In this document: positions 9,372 to 19,388 of the stretch, in pieces
How positions within the stretch are numbered: position 1 is the stretch's first letter
Layout of the letters: the number at the start of each line of letters is the position of its first letter
Assembly: GCF_000292915.1 (NCBI RefSeq)
Contig: NC_018514.1
Span: forward strand, 1,116,001-1,180,000
Reading direction: 5' to 3'
DNA length: 64,000 nucleotides
Source: Burkholderia cepacia GG4
GTDB taxonomy: Bacteria; Pseudomonadota; Gammaproteobacteria; Burkholderiales; Burkholderiaceae
The notes under the pieces: generated by a model
What the model was told of the DNA's origin: nothing
Seen by the model: the letters and a program-made list of their open reading frames with translations, nothing else
Database searches by the model: none
Translations under genes and position numbers: made by a program

Positions 9372-12034
9372 GTCGTGCTCTCCTCGTCGAACCGGTAAGC
9401 GAATTCGCCGCCGGCCGCACTCACCTCGATTGCCGCCAGTGCGCGACCTTCGAGCGTGGCCTCGAGGATCGCGCGGCCGATCCGCGGCATCACGGTATGC
9501 GTGAGGATTGCGTCGACCATGCGGCCGCCGGATTCGATCGTCCGGCAGCGCTCGACGATCAGCGCGGTCGCCGCGTCGGTGCAGCGCAGCCGGATACCGT
9601 GATGCAGGTCGATCCGTTTCTCGAAGCGCCGCAACTGCAGTTCGACGATGCGCGCGAGCGTCGCATCGGTCAGCGGGTAGTACGGCACGACAGTCAGCCG
9701 GCCGAGCAGCGCGGCCGGGAACACCTCGAGCAGCGGCGCGCGCAGCGCATCGGCGAGCGTCTGCACGTCAGGCAGACGCTCGGGGTCGCGGCACAGCTGC
9801 ATCACGCAATCGGCGCCGACGTTCGAGGTCAGCAGGATCACGGTATGCCGGAAGTCGATGTCGCGCCCTTCGCCATCTTCCATCCAGCCCTTGTCGAACA
9901 CCTGTAAGAAAATCTCGTGCACGTCGCGGTGCGCCTTCTCGATCTCGTCGAGCAGCACGACGCTGTACGGCCGACGCCGCACGGCCTCGGTGAGCACCCC
10001 GCCCTGTCCGTAGCCGACATAGCCGGGCGGCGCACCCTTCAGCGTCGATACCGTGTGCGCCTCCTGGAACTCGCTCATGTTGATCGTGATCGCGTTGCGC
10101 TCGCCGCCGTACAGCGTGTCGGCCAGCGCCAGCGCGGTCTCGGTCTTGCCGACGCCGGACGGCCCGCACAGCAGGAACACGCCGTGCGGCTTGGTCGGGT
10201 CGTCGAGCTTCGCGCGCGCGGTCTGGATGCGTTCGGCGACTAGCTCGACCGCATGTCGCTGGCCGACGACGCGTTCGCCGAGCGTCTCTGCGAGCTTCAG
10301 CACGGCCTGCGTTTCGTCGCGCACCATCCGGCCGAGCGGGATGCCGGTCCAGTCGGCGACGACGGCCGCGACCGCATGCGTGTCGACGGCGGGCAGCACG
10401 AGCGGTGCGTCGCCCTGCAGGTCGGCCAGTGCCTGATGCGCGGCGGCCAGGCGCGCCTGCAGGTCGGCGCGCGCGCCGGCGGAGCGTTCGTGCGTCGGTT
10501 CGTCGTCGAGCAGCGCGGCGCGCGATTCGACGATCGAGGTCAACGCGTCGCGCTCGGTCTGCCAGCGCGTGTCGAGCCGGTCGAGTTCCGCCTGCGTGGC
10601 GGCAACCTCGGCATCGATCGCGTCGCGCCGCGTGCTGTCGCCGCTGCCGAGCGCACACTCGCGCCCGATCCGTTCGCGCTCGACCCGCAGGCCGTCGATG
10701 CGTCGGCGCGCGTCCTCGATCGGCGCAGGCACCGCGTGCTGGCTGACGGCGACGCGCGAGCAGGCGGTGTCGAGCAGGCTGATCGCCTTGTCCGGCAGCT
10801 GCCTCGCGGGGATATACCGGTGCGACAGCGTCACCGCGGCATGCAGCGCGTCGTCGAGCACCAGCACGCGGTGGTGGGCCTCGAGCTTCGCGGCCAGGCC
10901 GCGCAGCATCGTCACCGCGGCGGCCTCGTCGGGCTCGAGCACGTGCACGAGCTGGAAGCGCCGGGTCAGCGCGGGGTCCTTTTCGATGTACTGCTTGTAC
11001 TCAGACCAGGTGGTCGCGCCGATCGTGCGCAGCAGGCCGCGCGCGAGCGCGGGTTTCAGCAGGTTCGCGGCGTCGCCGGTGCCGGCCGCCCCGCCCGCGC
11101 CGACGAGCGTATGCACTTCGTCGACGAACAGGATCGCCGGCCGCTCGGACGACATCGCTTCGTCGATCACGCCGCGCAGCCGGCTCTCGAACTCGCCCTT
11201 CACGCTCGCGCCGGCCTGCAGCAGCCCGATGTCGAGCAGGTACAGCGCGACGTCGCGCAGCGACGGCGGCACGTCGCCGGCGGCGATCCGCAACGCGAAG
11301 CCTTCCGCGACGGCTGTCTTGCCGACGCCGGCCTCACCGACCAGCAGCGGGTTGTTCTGCCGGCGCCGCAGCAGGATGTCGAGGATCTGGCGAATCTCGG
11401 CGTCGCGCCCGACGACGGGATCGATTTCGCCAGCCCGCGCGCGGGCGGTCAGGTCGACGGCAAAGCGCGCCAGAGCCGAGCCTTTCACGGCCGCCGCACC
11501 GCGCATCGCGGCGTCGCCTGAGCCGGCGCCCGCATCAGCGTTCGCGGCCGGTTGCGCCTCGGCTGACCCGTCGACGATCGCTTCGAGTTCGTCGGCCAGC
11601 ACGTCGGGCACGATGTGCTCGAACTCGCGCGCGATCGCATACAGCACGTTGCGCAGTTGCGGCGTCTTCAGGATCGCGAGCAGCAGGACCGCGCCGCGAA
11701 TCCGTGTCGCGTCGTATTTCAAGGTGGCATAGACCCACGCGCGCTCGACCGCGTCATCGATGTGCGCGGACAGGTCCGACACCGATCCCGCGCCGCGCGG
11801 CAGCCGGTCGAGCGCGGCGACGAGCCCGCGCTCGATGGCGGCCTCGTCGATCCCGAAACGGTGCAGCACGCGCTGCAGGTCGCCATCGGGCCGCTGCAGG
11901 ATCTGCTTGAACCAGTGCGCGAGTTCGACGTACGGATTACCGCGCAGCCGGCAGAATCCGGTCGCCTGCTCGAGTGTCTCGTAGAGGAGCGGATTCAGTT
12001 TTCCGAACAGGTTGACGCGGCCGATATCGGACAT
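9368..12034 (-). CDS. clpV: ClpV AAA+ ATPase TssH
   Basis: 888 residues. An N-terminal Clp repeat domain (about 1-160) is followed by two AAA+ modules. The first Walker A is GEAGVGKT at 233-240, with Walker B ILFVDEVHTLVGAG. The second has LLCGPSGVGKTE and Walker B VVLLDEIEKAH. A coiled-coil middle domain lies between. The N-terminal HSKIK-x-like groove and the two ATPase sites identify the T6SS sheath-disassembly ATPase, which strips contracted TssB-TssC tubes in the cytoplasm. It sits 12 bases after tssG. Confidence 0.97.
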   Translation of the reverse strand: MSDIGRVNLFGKLNPLLYETLEQATGFCRLRGNPYVELAHWFKQILQRPDGDLQRVLHRFGIDEAAIERGLVAALDRLPRGAGSVSDLSAHIDDAVERAWVYATLKYDATRIRGAVLLLAILKTPQLRNVLYAIAREFEHIVPDVLADELEAIVDGSAEAQPAANADAGAGSGDAAMRGAAAVKGSALARFAVDLTARARAGEIDPVVGRDAEIRQILDILLRRRQNNPLLVGEAGVGKTAVAEGFALRIAAGDVPPSLRDVALYLLDIGLLQAGASVKGEFESRLRGVIDEAMSSERPAILFVDEVHTLVGAGGAAGTGDAANLLKPALARGLLRTIGATTWSEYKQYIEKDPALTRRFQLVHVLEPDEAAAVTMLRGLAAKLEAHHRVLVLDDALHAAVTLSHRYIPARQLPDKAISLLDTACSRVAVSQHAVPAPIEDARRRIDGLRVERERIGRECALGSGDSTRRDAIDAEVAATQAELDRLDTRWQTERDALTSIVESRAALLDDEPTHERSAGARADLQARLAAAHQALADLQGDAPLVLPAVDTHAVAAVVADWTGIPLGRMVRDETQAVLKLAETLGERVVGQRHAVELVAERIQTARAKLDDPTKPHGVFLLCGPSGVGKTETALALADTLYGGERNAITINMSEFQEAHTVSTLKGAPPGYVGYGQGGVLTEAVRRRPYSVVLLDEIEKAHRDVHEIFLQVFDKGWMEDGEGRDIDFRHTVILLTSNVGADCVMQLCRDPERLPDVQTLADALRAPLLEVFPAALLGRLTVVPYYPLTDATLARIVELQLRRFEKRIDLHHGIRLRCTDAATALIVERCRTIESGGRMVDAILTHTVMPRIGRAILEATLEGRALAAIEVSAAGGEFAYRFDEESTT

Positions 12035-12046
12035 GACGGTTCCCGT

Positions 12047-13156
12047 TTAGGCGGTTTTGCGATGAAGGGCGGCGCCGCTACCCGGCGGACCGCCACGGCG
12101 CGCGTCGTAACGGACGACGAGATCGCGTGCGGGCCCCGCTTCGAGCCGCTGCCCGAGCCACGCGGTGCGGCCGAGGCCCTGCGGCGCGCCAAGCGCGATC
12201 GCCGGCACCGCGTCGGCCGCCAGTTCAAGCCGTACGTCCCAGTCGAACTCGATGCCGACGTATTCGCGCACCCATTGCGCAAGCTGCCGGGCATGCGGAC
12301 CGCCCGGCAGGAAGCGGCGGTACGCGTCGAGCGATAGCGGGCCGAGCACGATCCGGAAGTGCGACTGCGCATCGCGCACCGCGACGCCGAGCGCGACGGC
12401 GCCGACGCGCAAGGTCGGCCGCGTCGCGCGGATCGTGCAGCGCTGCGACCGTTCGATCGCGACCCACTGCGGCACGTGCTCGACGATGCGGGCCTCGACA
12501 CCGAAATGCCGGCGCAGGATCTGCACGAGCCCTTCCGGGTTGCGCGTATGCCGCACGAGATGGCCCGCGTGGAAATAGCGCGCATGCGGCGCGAGCGTGT
12601 CGGCGCCGGCTTGCGCGGCGGGCTTGTCGCCGTGTGCCGCCCGACCGATCAGGCTCGCGACATAGCCGTCGAACCGCGCGCGTTCCGGGCGATCGAGGCT
12701 CACGGTCGGCTGTGCGTCGGCCCATGCACGGTAGAACAGCAGGATCAGCCGGTGGTGGAACAGGTCCGCGAACGCGGCGAAGGTCGGGTCGTCGTGCTGC
12801 GCCGCGCGCTCGTGTGCGTATTCGGTCAAGTGAGTCGGCAGCGGCCCGTTCGGCCCGAACAACCCGAAACCGTGGATCGCGATGCGCGGCCGCGCAGCGC
12901 CACCGTCATCGTCGGATACACGGGCCAGCATCGACGCCGCGAACGCGAGCGACGGCTGCTGCCCGAGCCGCACGGGTTCGTCGCGCGGACGCGCGGCATG
13001 GCCGAGCGGTGCGCGGCCCGGTGACAGCGCGTCGAGCCAGCGCAAAGCCTGAAACAGGTCGTAGCCGTGCGGTGCGGCACGCAGCCGCGCCCACCACGCA
13101 TCGCGGCGTGCGGTTTCGGTAGCCGGCTGAGCGCCGGACGGCGTACCGTGCGTCAT
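12047..13156 (-). CDS. tssG: T6SS baseplate protein TssG
   Basis: 369 residues starting MTHGTPSGAQPATETARR; a longer upstream frame is rejected because it would lie inside tssF. Family features seen are an N-terminal FQALRWL, then IHGFGLFGPNGPLPTHLTEY, then DLFHHRLILLFYRAWADAQP and a late GPLSLDAYRRFLPGG. TssG joins TssE, TssF and TssK in the baseplate wedge. Its ATG overlaps the tssF stop by four bases (ATGA, 13153-13156), typical of coupled translation with TssF, its physical partner. Confidence 0.96.
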   Translation of the reverse strand: MTHGTPSGAQPATETARRDAWWARLRAAPHGYDLFQALRWLDALSPGRAPLGHAARPRDEPVRLGQQPSLAFAASMLARVSDDDGGAARPRIAIHGFGLFGPNGPLPTHLTEYAHERAAQHDDPTFAAFADLFHHRLILLFYRAWADAQPTVSLDRPERARFDGYVASLIGRAAHGDKPAAQAGADTLAPHARYFHAGHLVRHTRNPEGLVQILRRHFGVEARIVEHVPQWVAIERSQRCTIRATRPTLRVGAVALGVAVRDAQSHFRIVLGPLSLDAYRRFLPGGPHARQLAQWVREYVGIEFDWDVRLELAADAVPAIALGAPQGLGRTAWLGQRLEAGPARDLVVRYDARRGGPPGSGAALHRKTA

Positions 13157-15024
13157 ATCGCGGGCCGCCTGCCGATACGCGCCGGCCAGTGCGCGAGCGT
13201 GCCGCGCTGCGTGCTGGTCAGCACGCATTCGGCGAACGCGTTGATCGAGACGTGACGCGCGAAGAACTGTTCGAGCACCGCGCCGAGCAGGAACGGGCTG
13301 TCGCCGGAGAACGCATGGTCGTCCACGGTCACGTCGACCTGCACGCCGCGTCCGAACATCAGCGGCCCGAGCGCCGGCAGCCGCCGGAACACGGGCGAGA
13401 ATGCGACGCGCCGCACGCCGTCGATCTGCCGGCGCATCGCAGCATCGGCCGGATCGGCATGCAGGCCGAGCAGTTCGCGCAGCGCATGCGCGCCTTCGTC
13501 GTCGTCGAGATCGGTCATCGTCTGGCGGGCCAGCCCGAGATGGCGGATCAGCCGCCAGGCCGACTGCGTATCGGCGATCGGCGGACGCGGCCGCGACGGG
13601 CCACGAATCGCGACGATGCGCTCGACGGGCGCCGAGATGCGCAGCGTGAATGTGTTCGCGTCGCCCGGCGGCTGCAGCAGCACGAGATCGCGGTTGGTAC
13701 ACAGCGTGTCGACGGACAGGTAGCGCATCGTCTCGTCGTACGGCGCGCACTGGCTGTCGACCAGCGACACGTAGGTTTCGCTGCCGACGTAGCCAGTGCG
13801 CGTGCCGTTCGCGCGTGCCTGTGCGGACACCAGCCGGGGCTCGCGCCGCACCGTGTAGTACGCACCATAGTTGCCGTCGTCGCGCGCGAACGATGCGTGA
13901 AACGGCCGGAATTCGCGCGACTGGCCGTCGTCGCGCTGCACGCTCGCGAGCCGCTGCACGGCATAGACCTCATGGTCGAGCGGCCGGCTGCGGTCGACGA
14001 CGACATGATGCTCGCGCGCGCCCGGCTGCAACGGAATGCGGTCGCCGCGGCGGGCGAACAGGTTCACGGCCGGCGTGCAGTTCAGTGCCAGATGCCGCGC
14101 ATCGACGGCCGCTTCGAGCGCCGCGTCGGCGCGGTCGAACAGCACGGTCAGCTCGCACTCGTCGCCGGTGGCGCGCGTGAGCGCGGCGCGCAGCCCGCTG
14201 ATGCTGAAGAACAGGAAGCGTGCCGGAAACGCGAAATACTCGCGCAGTAGCCGGTAGCCGTGGAAGCTGCGCCCCTCATCGGGCAGGATCGCCTGCGCCG
14301 GATCGAAACCCTCGTGGACGATTGCGTCGGCGTCGAGCGTGTGCAGCCAGCGCGGCGCCTGCCCCGGATCGTGGCACACGACGCCGAGCGCATGCGCGGC
14401 GATCAGTTCGAGCAGGTGCAGCGCGTCGCGCTCGGGGCCCGCGAGATGAAAGGTCAGGCGCTCGAGCGGCAGTTGCGAGAGTTTGGCACCGCCGCGTGCC
14501 TTCAGCCGGATGCGCAGCGCCCCGCGCACGTCCTGGCGCGCCGGCACGACCCCGCGCGGCAGCCACGACGGCGCACCGGTGACGGTCGCCTCGGTCAGTT
14601 CGAGCGGCCACAGCGTCAGGTCGTGCGCGGTGCGGAATTCGCACGCGGTCTGCTCGGACGCGGCCGGCCGCGCGCGCAACGCGGTGCCAGCCGGCAGCCG
14701 CCAGCCCTGTGCGAGGCTGCCCTCGTTCAGCATCGGCGCGAACCGCACGATCGCCATCGACGGCAACGGCGCGAGATAGCCCGGATACACGGCATCGAGC
14801 AGCGCCTGCGTGAAGCGCGGAAACTCGGCATCCATCTTCAGCTGCACGCGCGCGGTGAGGAAGCTGAAGCCTTCGAGCAGCCGTTCGACGTACGGATCGG
14901 GTGGCCCCGATTCGTGCAGCCGCAGCCGCGCGGCGACCTTCGGGAACTGCTGCGCGAATTCGCCGCCGAGCTCGCGCAGATACGCGAGTTCGCGGTTGTA
15001 GTAGTCGAGCAGGCGCGTATCCAT
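13153..15024 (-). CDS. tssF: T6SS baseplate protein TssF
   Basis: 623 residues from the ATG at 15024, giving the usual TssF opening MDTRLLDYYNRELAYLRELG. It continues with EFAQQFPKVAARL, DPYVERLLEGFSFLTAR and PGYLAPLPSMAI, all family signatures. The C-terminal half has AFSPVFRR and a late VSINAFAECVL. Cytoplasmic baseplate wedge subunit that pairs with TssG. It starts 4 bases after the tssE stop. A frame extending to 15432 exists but lies within tssE and is not used. Confidence 0.97.
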   Translation of the reverse strand: MDTRLLDYYNRELAYLRELGGEFAQQFPKVAARLRLHESGPPDPYVERLLEGFSFLTARVQLKMDAEFPRFTQALLDAVYPGYLAPLPSMAIVRFAPMLNEGSLAQGWRLPAGTALRARPAASEQTACEFRTAHDLTLWPLELTEATVTGAPSWLPRGVVPARQDVRGALRIRLKARGGAKLSQLPLERLTFHLAGPERDALHLLELIAAHALGVVCHDPGQAPRWLHTLDADAIVHEGFDPAQAILPDEGRSFHGYRLLREYFAFPARFLFFSISGLRAALTRATGDECELTVLFDRADAALEAAVDARHLALNCTPAVNLFARRGDRIPLQPGAREHHVVVDRSRPLDHEVYAVQRLASVQRDDGQSREFRPFHASFARDDGNYGAYYTVRREPRLVSAQARANGTRTGYVGSETYVSLVDSQCAPYDETMRYLSVDTLCTNRDLVLLQPPGDANTFTLRISAPVERIVAIRGPSRPRPPIADTQSAWRLIRHLGLARQTMTDLDDDEGAHALRELLGLHADPADAAMRRQIDGVRRVAFSPVFRRLPALGPLMFGRGVQVDVTVDDHAFSGDSPFLLGAVLEQFFARHVSINAFAECVLTSTQRGTLAHWPARIGRRPAI

Positions 15025-15028
15025 CGTG

Positions 15029-15583
15029 TCAGCTCCCCGCCCTCGACTGCAGCGACATCGCGCCCGTCTCCAGGTCGAGATCGGAGCGCAGCACGAATTC
15101 GACCGGATGCGGGATCGACCACAGCGTGCCGCGGATCTCGAACAGCAGCACGTTGTGACGCCGTTCGCCGGCGCGACCGCCCGGCGCATCGGCGATGCTG
15201 CGCACCTCGACGCTGTCGGGCGCGATGCGCGGCTCGAAGCGAACGATCGCGTCGCGAATCGACGCCTCGACCGACATTCGTTCGACGCCCGACATCGGCT
15301 TGCCGACGAGCGGCCGCATCCCGTAGTTGAGCACCGACGCCTGCGCATGCGCGAACGCCGCCCAGTCGACGAAGCCGTCCTCGGCGTTGCGCGTGTTGAG
15401 CAGCCACGCGAGATCGCGCAGCACGGCTGCACGCAGGCGCTCGGCGCCGATCCATTGCGCGCCGGGCAGGTCGGTCGTGCGCCGCGGCGCGTCGTCGGTC
15501 AGCCGGTCGAGCAGCGCGGGCTGCAGCCGGTCGCGCATGCCGCCATGCCGGCCATCGCGGGTGTCCGGGTCGTCCATCGTCAT
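15029..15583 (-). CDS. tssE: T6SS baseplate gp25-like protein TssE
   Basis: 184 residues with the gp25/lysozyme-like fold of the phage baseplate. Visible signatures are LRAAVLRDLAWLLNTR, VLNYGMRPLVGK and an acidic IRDAIVRFEPRI stretch, with SDLDLETGAMSL near the C-terminus. No lysozyme activity is expected. The first ATG at 15583 has a GGCGGA six bases before it; the ATG at 15577 is an alternative. It lies 10 bases downstream of hcp. Confidence 0.94.
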   Translation of the reverse strand: MTMDDPDTRDGRHGGMRDRLQPALLDRLTDDAPRRTTDLPGAQWIGAERLRAAVLRDLAWLLNTRNAEDGFVDWAAFAHAQASVLNYGMRPLVGKPMSGVERMSVEASIRDAIVRFEPRIAPDSVEVRSIADAPGGRAGERRHNVLLFEIRGTLWSIPHPVEFVLRSDLDLETGAMSLQSRAGS

Positions 15584-15593
15584 CGGTCCGCCG

Positions 15594-16085
15594 TCACATC
15601 TCGGTGTTTTCCTTGATGTTCCAGCCGACCGACACCTCGGCGCCCTTGCCGCCGTTGTCGTTCTGCTGCCAGTATTGCTTCTTCACCTTCGCGGCCTGGA
15701 AGCCGTAGTGCATCATCAGCCGGTCGGCCGCGTCGCCGGGATCGATGCCCGCGACCTGCGCGGACGTGACGAGCACTTCCTGCAGCGTGACCCGCATGAA
15801 CTCGACCTGCGAGCCGCCGGTCTTGCACGCGGAGATCTCGACCTTCGGCAAGTGCTTGCCGCTCGCGCAGTTCTTGACGATCGCGGGCGCCCCCTTGTCC
15901 ATGTACGCGGCCACGACGAGATCGTTGAAGCTCGCCTTGCCCGCGTTGCCGCCGCTGCCGCTCGCCATCGCGCCCGGCTGGCTCGCGCCCCACGTGAACG
16001 ATTCGATGTCGGTCCAGCCCTTGTGCTGCGCGTCCGCCGATTCGCCGGTCACGCCGTCCACCTTCATAAACATTGCCACGCCCAT
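15594..16085 (-). CDS. hcp: Hcp tube protein TssD
   Basis: 163 residues beginning MGVAMFMKVDGVTGESAD, with the Hcp pattern GWTDIESFTWGASQ, SFNDLVVAAYMDKGAP and a late VSVGWNIKENTEM. Hcp hexamers stack into the inner tube and are secreted; the protein is also a chaperone for small effectors. A GGAG lies 8 bases before the ATG. The 71-base gap to tssC is the longest inside the distal part of the operon, room for an extra promoter or processing site, since hcp is usually the most strongly expressed gene. Confidence 0.97.
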   Translation of the reverse strand: MGVAMFMKVDGVTGESADAQHKGWTDIESFTWGASQPGAMASGSGGNAGKASFNDLVVAAYMDKGAPAIVKNCASGKHLPKVEISACKTGGSQVEFMRVTLQEVLVTSAQVAGIDPGDAADRLMMHYGFQAAKVKKQYWQQNDNGGKGAEVSVGWNIKENTEM

Positions 16086-16156
16086 TGCCGTCTCCGTTTC
16101 AGTGCGAAATCAGGTTGAATGCCGGGTTGAGTGCCGTATCGAATGGCGCTTGCCGC

Positions 16157-17665
16157 TCACTCGTTCGCCGCCTTCGCGGACGGCAGCCGCGAGATGAGCC
16201 GCAGCGATACGGTGAGCCCTTCGAGCTGGTAGTGCGGCCTCAGGAAGAATTTCGACGTGTAGTAGCCGGGGTTGTCCTCGACCTCGTCGACCACCACCTG
16301 GGCAGCCGCCAGCGGCTTGCGCGCCTTGGTTTCCTGCGACGAGTTCACGGGGTCACCGTCGACGTAGTTCATGATCCAGTCGTTCAGCCAGCGCTCCATG
16401 TCGTCGCGCTCGCGGAACGAGCCGATCTTGTCGCGCACGATGCATTTCAGGTAGTGCGCGAACCGACAGCACGCGAACAGGTAAGGCAGGCGGCCGGACA
16501 GCCGCGCGTTCGCGGTCGCGTCGGGGTCGTGATACTCGGCCGGCTGGTACAGCGACTGCGCACCGATGAACGCCGCGAAGTCCGAGTTCTTCCGGTGCAC
16601 GAACGGCATGAAGCCGTTTTTCGCGAGCTCGGCCTCGCGGCGGTCGCTGATCGCGATCTCGGTCGGGCATTTCTGGTCGACGCCGCCGTCGTCGGTCGGG
16701 AACGTGTGACTCGGCAGCCCTTCGACCGCTCCGCCCGACTCGACGCCGCGGATCGACGAGCACCAGCCGTACTGCTTGAACGAGCGGTTGATGTTGGCGG
16801 CCATCGCGTAAGCGGAATTCGCCCACGTGTAGCGGTCGTGATTCGCGGCGTCGGTGTCTTCCTCGAAGTCGAATTCGTCGACCGGATTGGTGCGCGCGCC
16901 GTACGGCAGCCGCGCGAGAAAACGCGGCATCGCGAGGCCGACGTAGCGCGAATCCTCCGACTGCCGCAGGCTGCGCCACGCCGCGTATTCGGTGTTCTGG
17001 AAGATCTTCGTGAGGTCGCGCGGATTCGACAGCTCCTGCCACGAATCCATCTGCATCAGCTCCGGCGACGCGCCCGCAATGAACGGCGCGTGCGCAGCCG
17101 CCGCGATCTTCGACAGCTCGCCGAGCATCTCGACGTCCGGCGGGCTGTGATTGAAGTAGAAGTCGCCGACGAGGCAGCCGAACGGCTCGCCGCCGAACTG
17201 CCCGTACTCCTCCTCGTAGATCTTGCGGAACAGCGGGCTCTGATCCCACGCGACGCCCTTGTAGCGCTTGAGCATCCGCGCGACCTCGTGGCGCGACGCC
17301 GGCAACGCCTTGATCTTCAGCAGCTCGTCGGTCTCGGTGTGCGTGACAAGGTAATGCAGGCCGCGCCATGCGCCTTCGAGCGTCTGGAAGTCGTCGTGAT
17401 GCAGGATCTGGTTGATCTGCTCGGACAGCTTGCGGTCGATCTCCGCGATGATCTGCTTCACGCTGCCGTATGCGTCGGTCGTCATGCCGACCGTATGTTC
17501 GAGCGCCTGCTGCGCGAGCGTGCGCACCGCGCGCTCGACCGACTCGCGCGCCTCGGCGGTCTTCGGCTTGAACTCCTTCTGCAGCAGCGCGGCGAACTCG
17601 CCGTGCGCGGCGGCCGGCAGCGCGGCGTCGCGTGCGTCGGCGCGGGACTGGGCGGGGTCATTCAT
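16157..17665 (-). CDS. tssC: T6SS contractile sheath large subunit TssC
   Basis: 502 residues from the ATG at 17665 (MNDPAQSRADARD); an upstream in-frame ATG at 17689 falls well inside tssB. Signature blocks: AWRGLHYLVTHTETDELLKI, WDQSPLFRKIYEEEYGQFGG, PFGCLVGDFYFNHSP, RFLARLPYG, ANINRSFKQYGWCSSIRG. It polymerises with TssB into the contractile sheath. The ATG overlaps the tssB stop by eight bases, so translation of the two sheath partners is coupled. Confidence 0.97.
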   Translation of the reverse strand: MNDPAQSRADARDAALPAAAHGEFAALLQKEFKPKTAEARESVERAVRTLAQQALEHTVGMTTDAYGSVKQIIAEIDRKLSEQINQILHHDDFQTLEGAWRGLHYLVTHTETDELLKIKALPASRHEVARMLKRYKGVAWDQSPLFRKIYEEEYGQFGGEPFGCLVGDFYFNHSPPDVEMLGELSKIAAAAHAPFIAGASPELMQMDSWQELSNPRDLTKIFQNTEYAAWRSLRQSEDSRYVGLAMPRFLARLPYGARTNPVDEFDFEEDTDAANHDRYTWANSAYAMAANINRSFKQYGWCSSIRGVESGGAVEGLPSHTFPTDDGGVDQKCPTEIAISDRREAELAKNGFMPFVHRKNSDFAAFIGAQSLYQPAEYHDPDATANARLSGRLPYLFACCRFAHYLKCIVRDKIGSFRERDDMERWLNDWIMNYVDGDPVNSSQETKARKPLAAAQVVVDEVEDNPGYYTSKFFLRPHYQLEGLTVSLRLISRLPSAKAANE

Positions 17666-18197
17666 CGCGGGCCTCCGGTTCGGTCGCATCGGCGCGCGGT
17701 TCGCGCACCAGCATCTTCAGCAGGTCGGGATCGTTGATCGCGCGCTCGATCAGCTGTTCGGCGCCATGCTTGCCGTCCATGTAGGACAGCAGGTTCGACA
17801 GCTCAGTGCGCGCGTCCAGCAGCCGGCGCAGCGCGTCGACGTTGCGCGCGATCGCCGCCGGCGAGAAATCGTCGATCTGCTCGAACGTCACGTCGACGCT
17901 GAGCATCCCTTCGCCCGTCAGCGTGTTCGGCACCTGGAATGCGACGCGCGGCGCGACCGATTTCATCCGCTCGTCGAAGTTGTCGACGTCGATCTCGAGG
18001 AACTTGCGCTCGGGCAAATCCGGCAGCGGCTCGGCGCGCTTGCCCGCTAGGTCCGCGATGACGCCCATCACGAACGGCAGCTGCACCTTGCGCTCGGCGC
18101 CGTAGGTCTCGACGTCGTACTCGATCTGCACGCGCGGCGCCCGATTGCGCGCGATGAACTTCTGTCCGCTGCCCGCCGCCTTGGTTCTGTCCGTCAT
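17658..18197 (-). CDS. tssB: T6SS contractile sheath small subunit TssB
   Basis: 179 residues starting MTDRTKAAGSGQKFIARNRA, with a good AAGGAGTGG site about 7 bases before the ATG. TssB signatures: RVQIEYDVETYGAERKVQLP, FVMGVIADLAG, RKFLEIDVDNFDERMK and a late LLSYMDGKHGAE. It has the usual length. It forms the sheath heterodimer with TssC. A 60-base gap separates it from tssA, so it could have a second entry point for transcription. Confidence 0.97.
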   Translation of the reverse strand: MTDRTKAAGSGQKFIARNRAPRVQIEYDVETYGAERKVQLPFVMGVIADLAGKRAEPLPDLPERKFLEIDVDNFDERMKSVAPRVAFQVPNTLTGEGMLSVDVTFEQIDDFSPAAIARNVDALRRLLDARTELSNLLSYMDGKHGAEQLIERAINDPDLLKMLVREPRADATEPEARDE

Positions 18198-18257
18198 CGT
18201 CCACTCCTTCACATCGATCAGATTGCGCTGCACGTCGCCGCCGCGCGGCGGCCCGCC

Positions 18258-19388
18258 TCATTCGCTTCGCTCGCCGCTCAGCAGGTCCAGCTTCGCCAGG
18301 CTCTCCGGGGCGAGATCCCGGATGATTTCGTAGAAGTCGAGCGCGAGCAGCCGCTGCGCGCGCCGCAACAGCAGCGGCGCCGGATGACTCGGCTCGTGTA
18401 GTTCGAAATACCGGCACATCTTGTCGAGGCCGAGCCGCACGTCGTCGCGGCTCGTGACCTCAGCATCGCGCCATGCGTGCCCGTTCGGCACAACGGCCGG
18501 CGCAGGGACGGCTTGCGCGGCGCCGGACGCAGCCGGCGTTGCCGGAATCGAACCGTCCGGTGGGGCCGGCTGCGCCGCCGGTGCGGGCTCCGGAACCGGC
18601 ACTTCGCACACGATGCGTTGCAACGCTTTCTCCGTGTCGCTCGCATCGGGCGCCCATTCGCTGCCGAGCCGGTCCGTCACGTGCGCACGGATCGCGTCCA
18701 GCGCGTGCAGCGCGGCGCGCACCGCCTCGATCGGCACGCGGCCGTCGTCACGCGCACTCGACAGTGCCGCGACCAGGCCGTCGCGGCTGCCTGCTGCCGG
18801 GCCACCCGCTTCGTCGCGGCCGTCGAGCGCGCGTTCGGCATCGCGCACGCTCGGGCCGCCATCGAACAGCGGCTGGCGCCGTGCCGCACGCGCACACTCG
18901 TGCGCACCGGCGACATCGGCGAGCGCGTTCATCCGCCGTGTCGGGTCCGGCTCGCCGTCGGCGTCGAGGCGAGGATGAAGGTCGTCCCAGCCGCGCTCGA
19001 GCAGGCCCGCGACGACCGCGAGCGCGTCCGCGTAGCCGGGAATGCCGTGCTGTTCGGTCCAGCTGCGCGCGAGATACGCGACGACGCGCAGGTCCTTCGT
19101 ACGCTCGGTCAGCGCGAGCGCGAGGCGCTCGACCGCGCGCCAGTCGGGTGTTTCGGCCGGGATCACGGTGTCGCCGTACTGCTGCTCGGCGCGCGGCGTC
19201 GCCCGCTCCTGAAGCTGCAGGAAGTCGGCGTCGTATTCGAGGTTCGCGCCGCACGGCGTGCCGGGCGCGACGTCCGCGAGCAGCCGGCCGATCAGGTCGG
19301 CGCGCGGCGACGCCACCGGCAGGCCGGGTGACGGCGAGGACAACGCGGCGGCGGCCAGCGCCGCCTGGCTGACGTCATTCGAATGCAT
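18258..19388 (-). CDS. tssA: T6SS assembly protein TssA
   Basis: 376 residues. An ImpA N-terminal domain covers about 30-140 (APGTPCGANLEYDADFLQL, TPDWRAVERLALALTERTKD, AYLARSWTEQHGIPGYADAL). An alanine/proline linker covers about 260-310, and a C-terminal domain has CRYFELHEPSHPAPLLLRRAQ and DFYEIIRDLAPESL. The conserved EPSHPAPLLLRRA end is typical of the TssA class that primes tail-tube growth at the baseplate. It overlaps the end of the kinase gene by 14 bases. Confidence 0.94.
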   Translation of the reverse strand: MHSNDVSQAALAAAALSSPSPGLPVASPRADLIGRLLADVAPGTPCGANLEYDADFLQLQERATPRAEQQYGDTVIPAETPDWRAVERLALALTERTKDLRVVAYLARSWTEQHGIPGYADALAVVAGLLERGWDDLHPRLDADGEPDPTRRMNALADVAGAHECARAARRQPLFDGGPSVRDAERALDGRDEAGGPAAGSRDGLVAALSSARDDGRVPIEAVRAALHALDAIRAHVTDRLGSEWAPDASDTEKALQRIVCEVPVPEPAPAAQPAPPDGSIPATPAASGAAQAVPAPAVVPNGHAWRDAEVTSRDDVRLGLDKMCRYFELHEPSHPAPLLLRRAQRLLALDFYEIIRDLAPESLAKLDLLSGERSE